Assembly (NCBI GenBank): GCA_026225945.1 | Contig: JAMJFZ010001733.1 | Location: 1 to 64,000, forward strand | DNA: 64,000 nt | Direction: 5' to 3' | Source of the DNA: Cricetomys ansorgei | Taxonomy: Eukaryota; Chordata; Mammalia; Rodentia; Nesomyidae | Shown here: in pieces, positions 25,210-36,044 of the stretch | Numbering within the stretch: the first letter of the stretch is position 1 | Layout: each line of letters opens with the position of its first letter | Program-made: the position numbers and the translations under genes | Notes under the pieces: generated by a model | Told to the model about the DNA's origin: nothing | What the model saw: the letters and a program-made list of their open reading frames with translations, nothing else | The model's database searches: none

Positions 25210-25592
25210 CTATTGTGTGTACTATCCTGTGTACAGGATAGCTGGCTGTAGTATTACAGTGTTGCAAAAAAGACAAGGAGACAGTTACATATCTGCAAAC
25301 CCTGCTAGACTTCAGCAGAGGGAACCACCTGTCATGGCAAGCACCATTCTGGACAATAGAACCCCAATTGTCTAACCTTAGGGGGTTTTATTGACACAGA
25401 ATCTCCTCACATGTTTTATTGATAATAGCTCTACCAGAGAGCAGTGAGCACCTGCAGATCATAAGGAATCAAATATCTTTTACACAAAGCCAACATCTGC
25501 AGATAATATAAAATGCCAAGGCTTAGACAGTCCTTCTCCCAACAATGCACAGAACTTTTAGACATAACTCGAAATAAACTTCTGTAACAGGT
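25210..25592 (+). mobile_element. Unnamed ~400-bp repeat, copy A
   Basis: Shares with 30903-31313, 32300-32573 and 58670-59047 the core 'cttcagcagagggaacca' and the middle 'cctgcagatcataaggaatc'. It also shares a conserved end: a near-AATAAA followed by 'cttctgtaaca'. The copies are all plus-oriented. Length, the AATAAA near the end and the terminal CA suggest an LTR or a retroposon end. The left border is uncertain; this copy begins after a 9-bp perfect hairpin (25222-25241). Confidence 0.7.
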
Positions 25593-26839
25593 GGCCCATG
25601 ATTTCCCAAGTTATTCTCCTGTTTGTGCCTTTCCTTTCCAGAAGAACGCTGAGGTTACAGATGCTTACCATTGCATAAGGTCCAAGGACCAAATTGTGTA
25701 ATCAGGCTAGTAATTGCTATCAGCATGCCTACCCATTAAGCAAAGTACCCATCACCTAAAATGTTTTAGGGAAAATCAGTATATCTGCCATGTTCCTTTA
25801 CTTGTACTCTCACTTGTGTCTGGGCCTGAAAAAGCCAAGTCTCTCTTATACACTGTGTTTTCAATACCAAATGAGTGTGGAGGAGGCTTGCAGTGAGAAG
25901 GCATGTAGAGTTCCTAGGCCAAAGCATGTCTCAATCAAGTCAACCTGTAACCTCTCTCAGTAGAAACTCAAGGATACCTAGTATATTGTGCTTCCTATAA
26001 TAGGTTGAGATATTTTGAATCCAATTTATTTAGATTTGCATTACAACTTTAGTATATTCAATAAAATTATAATATTAACATAAACATTTATAATGTTGCC
26101 AGCTAATTTTTATTTTTAAATTGTATCCAGTAATTATTTACTGATAGAATTTGGTAAAAATCTGAAAACAGATTTTTCTTCAAAAATCAAACAGAAACAC
26201 TACAGGTATGACACATATCAACAATATAGACATGCAATTATTGTGATGACACATGTAGAAATATAATACCAAGGCACTGAAACATACAGTACACATTTCA
26301 GGACCATATTTTTACACCAATTAGTTTCAACATCAGTGATTTGGTATCAATAGAATAAAATTAACTATGATAAAGTATTAATTTTGGTTATTGAATTTTT
26401 GTGATCTCTGTCTTATATGTAAATAAGATATAATTTATAAGATACTATTTACTATGGTATAAATATCATTTTATATATTATTTAAGCATATTGTTTTTCC
26501 TTCTCCATAGCATCCATAAATAGACATATATATACATAAGTTATTATCCTAAAAAGACACTTTATGAAATGAAAAATAACAGTTACTTGGTGAATAAACC
26601 CCAAAAAGATCAAATATTAGCACAAAGTATTTTCTAAGAAGACTGGGATATACAGTCAATTAGTATACATAACTCATTTGGAAATTATTGATTTATTTGA
26701 GACCTTTTATTCTGAATATGAAAACAACTGACATTCAAAGTTATATTGCTAGTTTGTGTCTGGGCTAGCACCTTGTTTCATGATTTTTTAAATCATCACT
26801 TTGATGCCTTTGGTTCTATTGAACTTGATAAAATCTGCT
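25593..26839. other. Stretch without recognised features
   Basis: Very AT-rich (especially 26.0-26.8 kb), no open frame above 60 codons other than 25714-25896, nothing recognised. Confidence 0.4.
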
Positions 26840-27870
26840 TAATCAGACACAGGGCTCAGAGGCCCTGAGTTGGAATTGACCTGAACGCCTCCTCTCTGAG
26901 GACTAGATTCCTTTTGGTACAAAAGGCAGCATGCAAGCTTTCAAAGGAAGGAAGCAACAGGCAGTCCTACCCAGCTATGATATCTATGAATCACAACAAA
27001 GGCCAGCATGGCACGATAACTTAAGGGTACTATAATGCCATGCAAGCCATAATGGTAACCAAAAGATCTCCCACTGAACTTGAGACCCACTCAACAAGAA
27101 GGAACCATGCCTTGTACTAGAAACTTAGCTTACAACCAAGGGCTAGTAAAGTTATGGATCTTGAACCTGCAATCACCACTTTACTAAACCAGTACAATCC
27201 CCAACTGCATTCTAAACATCCGTTCTTATACCCACAGAGAACTGTAACCCTCATCCCTCTTCGAGAAACTTCTATTTGGAACAACAAAAACCATTACAGA
27301 AAACCACAAGCAATCAACATTCAGAGCATTGCAGAGTCCAATTCTAATGGATACATCTATAAAACAACTTCTGCACCTAAGGTTCTGAGAGCATTGTGAA
27401 AGAGGAGGCAGAGCCAGATTGGAAGAGCCAGAGGACCTTTGGTTTTTCTGTAAGAGTGTGTCTCCTTAGTAATGGCAAAAGCTATATCCATAAAACTGTA
27501 TCAACATGATTGCCTGAAAATGAACTGAACAAGGAAAACAACAATAGACATGCTGAAGTGGGTGGGGCAAAGCCCACAAGGCCACAACCCTACACAGAGA
27601 GCTACAGGCAACTAAGGGATGCTGAGAGGGAGAAATAAGATGGTCAGGCCTGAAAATATATATACAAGTAATATTATACAGACTGAGCAGGCTATATTTA
27701 GGAACATATATGTATACACATGTATGCATGTAACAACAATTAATGAAAAAGGAGGTCGTAAATCTGAAAGAGAGCAAGGAGGAGTATATGGAAGGATTTG
27801 GAGGGAGGAAAGGGAAGGAAAAGTGACATCATTATATTATGATCTCAAAAATAAAAAGTCAATTTTAAAA
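26840..27870 (+). mobile_element. Rodent L1 (Lx-type) 3' UTR, 5'-truncated
   Basis: The right half is diagnostic: 'acaaggccacaaccctacac', 'attatacagactgagcagg', 'ggaaggatttggagggagg' and 'attatattatgatctcaaaa', then an AATAAAAA tail. The same terminal sequence recurs at 36045-36400 and 51150-51800. The left boundary is approximate. Open frames of 81-103 codons inside are not genes. Confidence 0.85.
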
Positions 27871-29116
27871 ATCTGTCTAAAATACATATTTTTATCAACT
27901 TCTAGCCTGACATGAAACTTGGAGAATTTGCAATAATACAGTAAAAGCGCTAGAATTAATTTCTATTTGGCAGACAAGTACATCCATCAGTACCTTCAAG
28001 TAATTGATTTCACCACCTCTCAGTCTTAGAAATTAAAAAGCACAACACAGGTCTGTCTGACAAATTTATGTAATGCCTTGTGCGCATCATTCACACAAGT
28101 GTTGGCACATCAATGATACTTAATGCAGCTCAATTCTATCACCACTTGCTTGCTTCATTCCTTCATTCAAAATCTAACAAAGAGATAGACTATGTTTTCT
28201 TAAGAAATTCAATGTTGTTCATGATGCCAAACCTTTGTATTCAAGAAAATGATGGGAAAATTTGGGTGGCTGGAGTGTGTTTTCTTCTTCAATAGCTCTA
28301 CAGATGATAAGTTTTATTACAGTGTGCCCCTCATTTGCTAATGTAGTTCTCCTAAAAGTCACACACTTCACTATGACCTTTTTTATCTTCCCCTCTCCTG
28401 ACTGTTCACAACATCATCAAACACTGTTGATACAAGGCCACCTGGGCATGCAGTACTCAACCAGGCATGGCATTTCTGAAATAATCTGGAAAGGTATGAC
28501 AGCAGGTAAAACTGGAGTATTCCCAGAAGGTGCTCATTCCAGATTCAAAGACATTCAAGATACAACTGAAGAATTTCAATCTTGAATTTATGTTCTTTCT
28601 AAATATATTCACATAAATTTGCAAGCTTGTCAGCTATACTGCAATATGTGCATTAATTAATATTTACACTTATGTCAGGCTTAAGTGTATGAACTAAGCT
28701 AAAGGCATAAATTAAGAGCACATTCACATGTTGGGCATGCTGTTTTGGTTTAGTTTTGGAAAGAGACTAAAGGAGGTCATTGAGAAAATTTCTTTGCCCT
28801 TGCCCTGCTCTCAAATAACTTTTTGTCCTCTTGTTAATCTTTTCAAGGCATCAAACACCTGTGTTAATTTTGGCAATAGAAAATTTAATCTGCTAATAGT
28901 TGACATAATAATCACATAGTATATAATTGTTTATTTTTAGGTTTGAATAAATTATATGATTCAATGTTTATCTTTCAAAACTACATCTGTGTAAAACTTT
29001 CAAATGAACTTCAATAATTATTTACAAGGTCACTGACTTACTTTATAGATCTCTGATTCTCTAAATATCACATCTACAGCCAGAAGAACTTCAGTGATGG
29101 TGATCTTCATTTCCAT
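27871..29116. other. Stretch without recognised features
   Basis: Open frames at 28080-28295, 28262-28585 (107 codons) and 28728-28919, all plus, carry no motif I recognise and do not form a plausible exon series. Confidence 0.4.
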
Positions 29117-29180
29117 ACAGTGAGAGGATTATATTACACCACACAGTGAGAGGATTATATTACATCATATAGTGAAAGGA
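29117..29180. repeat. 26-bp tandem duplication
   Basis: Unit 1 (29117-29142) and unit 2 (29143-29168) differ at only a few positions. A partial, more diverged third unit begins at 29169 with 'atagtgaaaggatcac'. Confidence 0.85.
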
Positions 29181-29284
29181 TCACTGTAGATGGGACAGAG
29201 AATAGATGGGGGCTGGGAATATGCCTCAGTCTGAGATCACTCACCTGGCAAATATGTGGTTTCTTCTCCTCAAAAAGAAGGAAA

Positions 29285-29455
29285 GGGGGGGAGGAAGGAA
29301 GGAAGGAAGGAAGGAAGGAAGGAAGGAAGGAAGGAAGGAAGGAAGGAAGGAAGGAAGGAAGAAGAAGGAGGGAGGGAGGGAGGGAGGGAGGGAGGGAGGG
29401 AGGGAGGGAGGGAGGGAGGGAGGGAGGGATGGAGGGAGGGAAGGAAGGAAAGAAA
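29285..29455. repeat. (GGAA)n / (GGGA)n purine tract
   Basis: A (GGAA)n block is followed by a (GGGA)n block, making about 170 bp of pure purine on the plus strand. The long Lys-Glu-Gly-Arg and Pro-Ser-Leu open frames through it are repeat artefacts. Pure purine tracts of this kind can adopt triplex structures. Confidence 0.97.
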
Positions 29456-30391
29456 TGAAAGAAGAGAAAAAAGAAAAGAAAGTAAAACCAGAAGTCAAAG
29501 TAAGAGATTATAAAGTTTGAGAAATTTCAGAATGATTTAGTAGCAGTTTTAATTACTCATTAGCACACTTACACAAAATGTTCAAAATGCTAGGTCACGG
29601 AAACAGTGGCTTTTTGTAACTATAAGGGCCTAAAATCTTCCATAACCCTAAAGAAAATTTATTGATTGTTCTCCAACTCTTCTTAATAAGATTCTGGCAC
29701 TGTAGATATCTTGAATTGTACTCTGATACTTGAGCAGAGAACCAAGTTGAATTATTTGATGCCCGTATTTTGGCACACTCAGAACTGTGAAGTAATGAAT
29801 GGGTGATTGCATAGCAATTTGGCGAACTACAGAACCCAATCGATACATACTGAAGAACCTCCTAACAGTCTAATACCCTTACTCATACGTGAGTGTAATG
29901 GCTTCCAGTGACAGTATAACTTTCATCCAAGGTCATCGTTGGTGGTGACTAGATATTCTATTATTCATCTAATGTTCTCTAGTAGGTTTATTAATTTTCC
30001 CTTTAAAGTGCTGTGTTAATAAAACCTTTATAACAAACAAAGCCGGATGTTTGGGATCATATGGGGGGTATCAATACCCATTTCTTTAAATTCATTACTT
30101 ATCCTACAAAACTATGGTGTACAATAAGTGGATTTTTAGTAGATATCATTATGGAATATACACAAGTAAAAACATCATAAAATGTAACAGATCAAGCTAT
30201 ATATGGGAGCTACTTCCTAAAAGTGAACTGTAAAAGTTCACTTTCAAACTAAGGATGCTGAGAAAGTTCCCAGGGAAAGATATCAATGGTCTCGTGATTC
30301 AAAGATAGTGGAAATTCCTCCATTTCTACAACTCCATGGAGTCCTACTTCTTCATAACTGAGTTCTTAGCAGCTTCCAAATGAGGCTATAT
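29456..30391. other. Stretch without recognised features
   Basis: Nothing recognised up to the inverted-repeat region. Confidence 0.4.
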
Positions 30392-30492
30392 GTGTGAGGT
30401 CTACATGACACAAATAACAATAAAGAATGGCATCTTTACCGCAACAGTTTGTTTGCCTGTTTGCTGTTATTTGTGTCATGGAGCCCTCACAC
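30392..30492. repeat. Compact inverted repeat (27-bp stem)
   Basis: The sequence at 30392-30418 is the near-exact complement of 30466-30492, with about three mismatches and a 47-nt loop. The same motif (gaggGCTCCATGACACAAAT type) occurs a third time at 31413-31439. Confidence 0.8.
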
Positions 30493-30585
30493 CTATTAAG
30501 CAATATCCTTAGCCCACCATGAGAATTATATTGTTCTATTTAAATCTAGTATTTGTTATATGAAGATGGGAAGCATATGATAACA
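30449..30585 (-). repeat. Left arm of 137-bp inverted repeat
   Basis: Its reverse complement matches 31318-31456 at roughly nine differences over about 138 positions, including a one-base gap, so about 93 percent identity by my hand alignment. It contains 'cacacctattaagcaatatc', whose complement is in the right arm. Confidence 0.88.
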
Positions 30586-30902
30586 GGTAAGAAAGAATCA
30601 GGTAGTAGAAGAGCTTAAATACCAACTTATGACAATTGGAGAATTTCTTTTATGTATTAAACCCAGGTGATTTTTTAATAAGTTATCAGAAATGTGTGAT
30701 AACATCAGTCCAAGTGTGAAATGAATTCTCTATTAGATACCCACAGTACAAAAAAATGAGTATTAAAGTCTAAGTGAATCATGCTTTCATGGTGAAACAG
30801 GGAACCAACTTATTTGCAAGATTACTATGGCAAATGGCAATTATTCACTGAACATCTTGCATCTGAAGGGAAAAAAAGCCACAAACATAGTACGATGCGG
30901 TC

Positions 30903-31313
30903 ATGGGGTTAGTTTCCAGCCAGAGAGTGGGTTCAATACTGAGTTTCCCTTTAGAGCTTATGAAGTCATACCAGTCTTGTAGCAGTACACTGCTATGGAA
31001 GCTCACCAAAGAAGACAAGGAGGCATATTTTATAGGTGTAAACCCTTCCAGACCTCAGCAGAGGGAACCATGGCAATCATCATGGCAATCACCACCCTGA
31101 ACAGTGGAAACCCAAGTATCTGAGCTCAGGAGTTTTTATTGATCCAGAACTCTAGTGTTCTATTGACAGCATGTACAGATCATGAGTAATCAAACATCAC
31201 CCACTTAAATCCTGAAAACAATACCAAATGTCAAGACCTAGGTAGTCCCTCACCCAACAGTGAGTGCACAAAATAATTACTTTATACATAACTAAAAATA
31301 AACTTCTACAACA
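30903..31313 (+). mobile_element. Unnamed ~400-bp repeat, copy B
   Basis: The core 'cagacctcagcagaggga', the 'tacagatcatgagtaatcaa' middle and an 'aaaaataaacttctacaaca' end are shared with copies A, C and D. Copies B and D also share a diverged upstream part. The last base lies 4 bp from the right arm of the inverted repeat. Confidence 0.75.
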
Positions 31314-31317
31314 TATA

Positions 31318-31456
31318 TGTCATCATATACTCCCCATCTTCATATAACATATACTAGATTTAAATAGAACAATATTATTATCATGGTGGGCTAAGGATAT
31401 TGCTTAATAGGTGTGAGGGCTCCATGACACAAATAACAGCAAAACAGGCAAACAAA
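31318..31456 (+). repeat. Right arm of 137-bp inverted repeat
   Basis: Complement of 30449-30585. It starts immediately after copy B of the ~400-bp repeat and runs on the right into sequence that continues as a large rodent repeat (31460-32290). Confidence 0.88.
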
Positions 31457-31459
31457 GAA

Positions 31460-32299
31460 AACATTGCTTTATCTCTACAACACAATTCAACACTATATCA
31501 GCAAAACTATTTATAAGAAGAACAACCACAAGGGTTGCTAATGCACAGGACCAAACAAAACCAAACATCTATCAAGCTTTTCACAATGTCTTTGAACAGC
31601 AGAAACACAATATCAATGTCCAATTATCTTGAATTTACTCACAATCTTCTGAGCTTCTCCAAAGAGCTTAGGTCACTTCTCAGGCTCTAATCTCTTGCAA
31701 CACACACAGCTCGTTCTCCAGGTTCCAACTGACTCCATTTCACTGCTGCTGCTGTTCTTAGTGCTCATCTCATGGAACTGGCATCTTCAGAATGCTGGGG
31801 TCCCTTGCTGCAACTGGGCTGCACTTTCACCAATGGCCTCTCCTGGGCTCTTTTCACAGTGCCAAGCCTCAATTTATCTTCATGACCCCTTCATGCCTTC
31901 AAAACCAGCACCACCTGAGTGACTCCTACACTACAAAATCCAGCTACTAGCATAAGATACAATGTTGGCCAGTTCTGGAAGACAGCTTCTGTGTGCTGAC
32001 CCTGAGGAAATACTTTCCAGATTTTAAGAAAGAGTCTGGTTCGCAGGAAAAATAACTGGTAATCTTGTCTGCGGGAAGGGTTCCCTTATGAAGTAGAGTT
32101 CTCATCAGCATAACAGATATGTCTTGTCAGGATTGCTTCACCTCATCAGTATCTGGGCATGTTAACAGAAAATGAAACAAAACAGACTGTGAGGTCTAGA
32201 GTTTCTTTTTCTTCTTCCCTGTCCCAATGTTGGATTAGCAGGCATGATGTCATGCCCCACATTGATAAGCCATTTATAGTTGTACACCTATGGTGTGAC
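31460..32299 (+). mobile_element. Large rodent medium-reiteration retroelement, part
   Basis: Segments such as 'gcactttcaccaatggcctc', 'gtgccaagcctcaa', 'catgaccccttcatgccttc', 'aaaaccagcaccacctgagt' and 'gaaatactttccagatttt' match a long rodent repeat I know from memory (RMER1-like; exact name unsure). An open frame of 75 codons in it is not a gene. It leads into copy C of the ~400-bp repeat. Confidence 0.65.
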
Positions 32300-32573
32300 T
32301 CATCAAGGAAGACACAGAGTCATATTTCATAGGTGCAAACCCTTCCAGACCTCAGCAGAGGGAACCAGCATCATGTCAAGCACCATCCTGGACAGTGGAA
32401 CCCTGAGCATCTGAGCTCAGGCATTCTACTGATAGCATGTGCAGATCATGAGCAATCAAACCTCCCCCGCATAAATCCAACATCTGAGGACAATACACAA
32501 TGCCAAGACCTAGGCAGAACAGTGCACAAAGCAATTATTTTATACATAACTAAAAATAAACTCCCACAACACA
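32300..32573 (+). mobile_element. Unnamed ~400-bp repeat, copy C (shortened)
   Basis: Shares 'cttccagacctcagcagagg', 'gcagatcatgagcaatcaaa' and the 'aaaaataaactcccacaac' end with the other copies; its 5' part is missing. It is closest to copy B. A 103-codon open frame (32333-32644) over it is repeat-derived. Confidence 0.72.
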
Positions 32574-33324
32574 GTCTAAATTCTACATGTTCACCCAAAT
32601 GTATAGCTTTAAAATTGCAAGAGAATTTTCCCACTATATGTTGAGAAAGAGTTATAAAATAATGACTTCTGGAGCCACAGTCAAAGAAATAATCAGAAAC
32701 ACTTGCTTTGGTCTATGTGAAAGAGAAATAAACTACCCCATGAGGCTTTCTGATCACTGGGTTTGTAAAAAATAAAATTAAATTTAAAGAAATCTCAGTG
32801 TCATATAACAGCAAATATTTATTTCTCACTTGTGTCGCTTGTACAGCAAAGCTCAGCAGTAACTTTTGTCACATTGTCACCTGACACCAGGCTTATTGCA
32901 CCTGACTTCACAGTGTGGGGTTAATGGTGGAGCAGAAGGCTTACCTGAAGCATGCTGTTCTCGCAGCAGAGAGAGAGACGCAATAAACCCAGTCAAGGCA
33001 GGCAGTCACATTTCTATGTTTCAGGCATTTATCACTTCATTCATGTTGTGTTCTTAAATAAATAAGCACCGAAGGACCCAAAGTCAAGACGTATGAATGG
33101 TGATAATACTGGGGCTGTGCATCTCCTTGAAGCAGGAGAACGTGAACAATGCAGAACAGCAGCACTGCCAACACACTGATCTGACATGTTCTGGCCTTTT
33201 TATACCATTGCCTACTGCAATGCACATATTGTGCAGTAGTGTTGGATTCGGGGCTTTTACCTGAATAATCTGTCTTTGCACCCTACACCATCTCACCTCA
33301 AGCTATGTTTTTACTTAAAGAACT
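32574..33324. other. Stretch without recognised features
   Basis: Several short open frames on both strands (32587-33296), none recognisable. An imperfect hairpin built on CTACTG/CAGTAG lies near 33210-33240. Confidence 0.4.
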
Positions 33325-33417
33325 TTTTATTTAATTAAAATATAATTACATCACTTCTGTCCTCTTCTTCTCCCTCCCAAATTCATGACCTGATCTTCTT
33401 TAAACACTGTTGAGAAT

Positions 33418-33471
<54 letters not shown>

Positions 33472-33960
33472 GTATATGTGTGTATATGTATGTATGTATG
33501 TATGTATGTGTGTATATATATATATATAATATATATAAAAACAACAACTTGCTGAGTTCATCAGGTGTTACCTGCATGCATATGTTTCTAGGTCTGACTA
33601 CTTGGTATCAGGAAACCAAATAGGGAATTCATCCCTCGGGGGAATAATTCTCCCACTTCATTATGAGTGGGAGACTGTAAAACCTATGTTGAGATGTCAA
33701 TTGAAGACGGAATAGTTCAGGTCTTGTTTAGGCAGCCATGTTGTTGAGAGCTCATGGATATAGCTTCCCTGTCATGCCTAGAAGGCACAATCTCAAAGTA
33801 GAGTTCCTGCTCACTTGCTCTTACAATCTTTCTGCTCACTCTTCCTCAATGTTCCCTAAGCCTTAGGTCCAAGAGTTATGTTATACCTGTATTAGTTGGT
33901 GACAGGCACCATATGGTCATATGTTTTCTGTATTTTGACTAGTTGTTGCTTTTTGTAATA
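33325..33960 (-). mobile_element. L1 (Lx-type) 3' UTR, reverse orientation, with microsatellite insert
   Basis: The complement of the L1 end opens the element: 'ctttttatttaattaaaata', 'taattacatcacttct' and 'ctcccaaattcatgacc'. A GATA/TA block interrupts it. It resumes with 'gagttcatcaggtgttacct', 'aatagttcaggtcttgt', 'cttccctgtcatgcctagaa' and 'cttacaatctttctgctca'. These are in the order of the rodent L1 3' UTR read backwards. Confidence 0.82.
33418..33537. repeat. (GATA)n plus TG/TA microsatellite
   Basis: About 13 GATA units to 33472, then mixed 'tatg' and TA units. It lies inside the minus-strand L1 3' UTR, at a place where the L1 consensus has short TA/TG-rich sequence. Confidence 0.95.
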
Positions 33961-34030
33961 TTTTATTTGTTTGTTTGGTTGTTTGGTTGGTTTTTGTTTT
34001 TTGTTTTGTTTTGTTTGTTTGTTTGTTTGC
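33957..34030. repeat. (GTTT)n-rich tract
   Basis: Variants of GTTT, GTTTT and GGTT in a 70-bp block. It resembles an expanded T-rich retroposon tail but has no SINE body next to it. Confidence 0.9.
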
Positions 34031-34304
34031 TGCTGCAAAAATAAGTTTCCATCATGAGGGGGTGAGAGCTACACTTATCTGTGGGTATAAGTGTTTGGAG
34101 AGTAGTTAAAAATTAAGCTGGTTTAGGAAACTGTCAGTAGTAGGTGTTCCTCTTGAGCCCATGACATCTCCAGCCATGGGTAGCTCAATTACAAACCTCC
34201 TCCCTCAGTAAGTCCCCCCTTATTTATCCAGTCATTTATAGCACCTGTATCGTGCAGCTCCCCACTCTAGAACTCCTCCACCTTTGGTTTCCTTTTTAAA
34301 GAGT

Positions 34305-34353
34305 GCTTTGGTGGTACAGTGGTGAGCAAAGCTGCCCTCGAAGTAAAAAAAAA
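34305..34353 (+). pseudogene. Retrocopy of a tRNA-Gly-like 5' half with A tail
   Basis: The segment 34305-34343 aligns without gaps to the first 39 bases of tRNA-Gly (TCC anticodon type). Features include 'ggtggtacagtggtgagca' (D-arm/box A region) and 'aaagctgccctcgaag' (anticodon stem and loop, anticodon changed). I count five mismatches. It stops just after the anticodon and passes into TA9, an A tail typical of L1-mobilised RNA. The 3' half with box B is absent. It is not a functional tRNA. Confidence 0.6.
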
Positions 34354-34924
34354 TATTTTAAGAAAATGAAGCAATAATTCCAAGATTTAACAACATGGAT
34401 TGAAGGTAAGATTGAAGTCCAGCTTTGTCTATTTCATTTTTTCTAACTAAATAATTCTGTGGCTATGAACTAAATGTCATAGTGTCCTAACACATTCCTG
34501 AAATACAGAGAACTTAGATGTTCATTTCTGAAGCTCATAAGTATGCTGTATAATCTGTAGGGTGTCTTCAAATCTACGAATCTGTGTATTCATGAAGATA
34601 GAAAACTGCTAGAATGAAATCTGACCCAAGCCTGTGGACAACTGTTCTGTAACGACATTATATCTCCATCACAGAAGTTACAGAAGAAAGTCTGGCCACC
34701 TTTTATATCCACACATTTATCTCTTTGTTCAATAAAGAAAAGGAAAAAGAGAATCAGAAGTTGCACCAAAGCAAATAAAGTTTCTTGGCACTTCCATTGC
34801 TTAGGACATCATTTTAAGCAACTTTAATGCAGTAGTGAGAGAAAAGAAGGCAAAACAAAGAAGCAGATGCATTTCTGAGGAGTAACACTGATTACACATT
34901 GAACTACGCATCCTGCCAACCTTG
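34354..34924. other. Stretch without recognised features
   Basis: AT-rich sequence; nothing recognised. Confidence 0.4.
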
Positions 34925-35145
34925 GAGAACTTCATACAATGTTATTTGATAATGCTCACCCCCTCTCCCTACTTCTCCCAGACCCACCACCCTTCTCCAG
35001 TCTCACAACTTTGTGTCATCATTTTTGTTGTTTTATTCCAATTTTTGCTGCCTCTAGATTTTTGGGTGTATGTTCTTCCACTGGAGCATGGTCACCTTAC
35101 CATGGGCTACACTCTTAAATAAAACTGATTCCTCTTTCTATCTCA
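34925..35145 (-). mobile_element. L1 3' end (Lx8-like), reverse orientation
   Basis: The plus strand shows 'gaacttcatacaatgttatt', 'taatgctcaccccctctcc' and 'cttctcccagacccaccacc'. These are the complement of the L1 end that appears in the other orientation at 35960-36025. Further 3' UTR follows ('tggagcatggtcaccttacc'). Confidence 0.82.
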
Positions 35146-35430
35146 GTTTAGGTTTCTGTGCCTGCGATAACACACTGTGACCAAAAGCAACTTGGGGAGG
35201 AAAGCGTTTCTTTCGGCTTGTAGTTCTGCATCACAGTTCATCACTGAGGGAAGGGCAGAAAATCAAACAGGGAGGCACAAAGATACAGAGGCTGTGGAGG
35301 AGTGACGCTTGTGGCTTACTCTCCACAGCTTGCTCAGCTGCTGCCAGCTCCCAGGACTACCTGCACAGCGATGGCGCTGCCCACAGTGAGCTGAGCCCTC
35401 CCACTTGAATGATTAATCAAGCCATGAAAA
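35146..35430 (+). mobile_element. Rodent medium-reiteration repeat fragment
   Basis: 'gtgaccaaaagcaacttggg' followed by 'gaggaaagcgtttctttcgg', 'cagttcatcactgagggaag' and 'cacagcttgctcagctgctg' is a very common rodent repeat module with 'ttagg.tttct' at its start. A relative lies at 59258-59385. It is part of an RMER1-like family, exact name unsure. Confidence 0.7.
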
Positions 35431-35564
35431 ATTAATAAAGAAATCAAATCAAATCAAGTTTCTGGAGGTTAATCAATAGCATTGTCAATAACTTGCAATG
35501 TTTGAGAGTCTATCATACTTCACTGGCCAACAACTCCAAAAGAAGTAATTCTTAATATCTGAAC

Positions 35565-36044
35565 AATAAATATTATAGTCCATTGTATAAATGTACCAAA
35601 TTTTCATTATTTATTCATCTGTTGTAAGAAAACAGTGTTTTCTGGACATACCAGGGCAGTTGCATATGTGAACTCACAGCATTTGAGATGCTGTACACAG
35701 ACATACTCAAGCTCAAGCCAGACAAAATCCCATCATGGAGTGAGGAGGTAGGCACAAAATCCCGCCCTAGATAAAGAACTATTTGCAACTGTTAGTTTCT
35801 GGGAGAGAGAAAGTCGTCTTCTCGCAGAATATAATCCCTGGTATAATGAGCATGCTCCCATGGAAGGCCACACATCCAAGGGTGTATGGGCAACACAAAT
35901 TGCACTTGGTAGGTTTTAAATAAAAAGAAAAGGTCACAATATAGAGCAACTTGTGAAGTGAGGTGAATCTGGGAGGATTTGGGAGAGGGGTGAATATAGT
36001 AGAAGTACATTGCGTGAAATTGACAACACCATTAAGCATACTTA
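35565..36044 (+). mobile_element. L1 3' UTR (Lx8-like)
   Basis: 'gggcagttgcatatgtgaac', 'caagccagacaaaatccca', 'ggcacaaaatcccgccc', 'ccctggtataatgagcatgc', 'gtatgggcaacacaaattg' and 'gtacattgcgtgaaattg' follow the end of a rodent L1 3' UTR in order. The part left of about 35640 is less certain. Overlapping minus-strand open frames of 72-86 codons are spurious. Confidence 0.82.

Noticed and set aside
28262..28585. 107-codon plus-strand open frame
   Set aside because: No recognisable family and no consistent exon boundaries or transcription signals.
29206..29520. Long Lys-Glu-Gly-Arg and Pro-Ser-Leu open frames
   Set aside because: They are translations of the (GGAA)n/(GGGA)n tract on both strands and do not continue into unique coding sequence.
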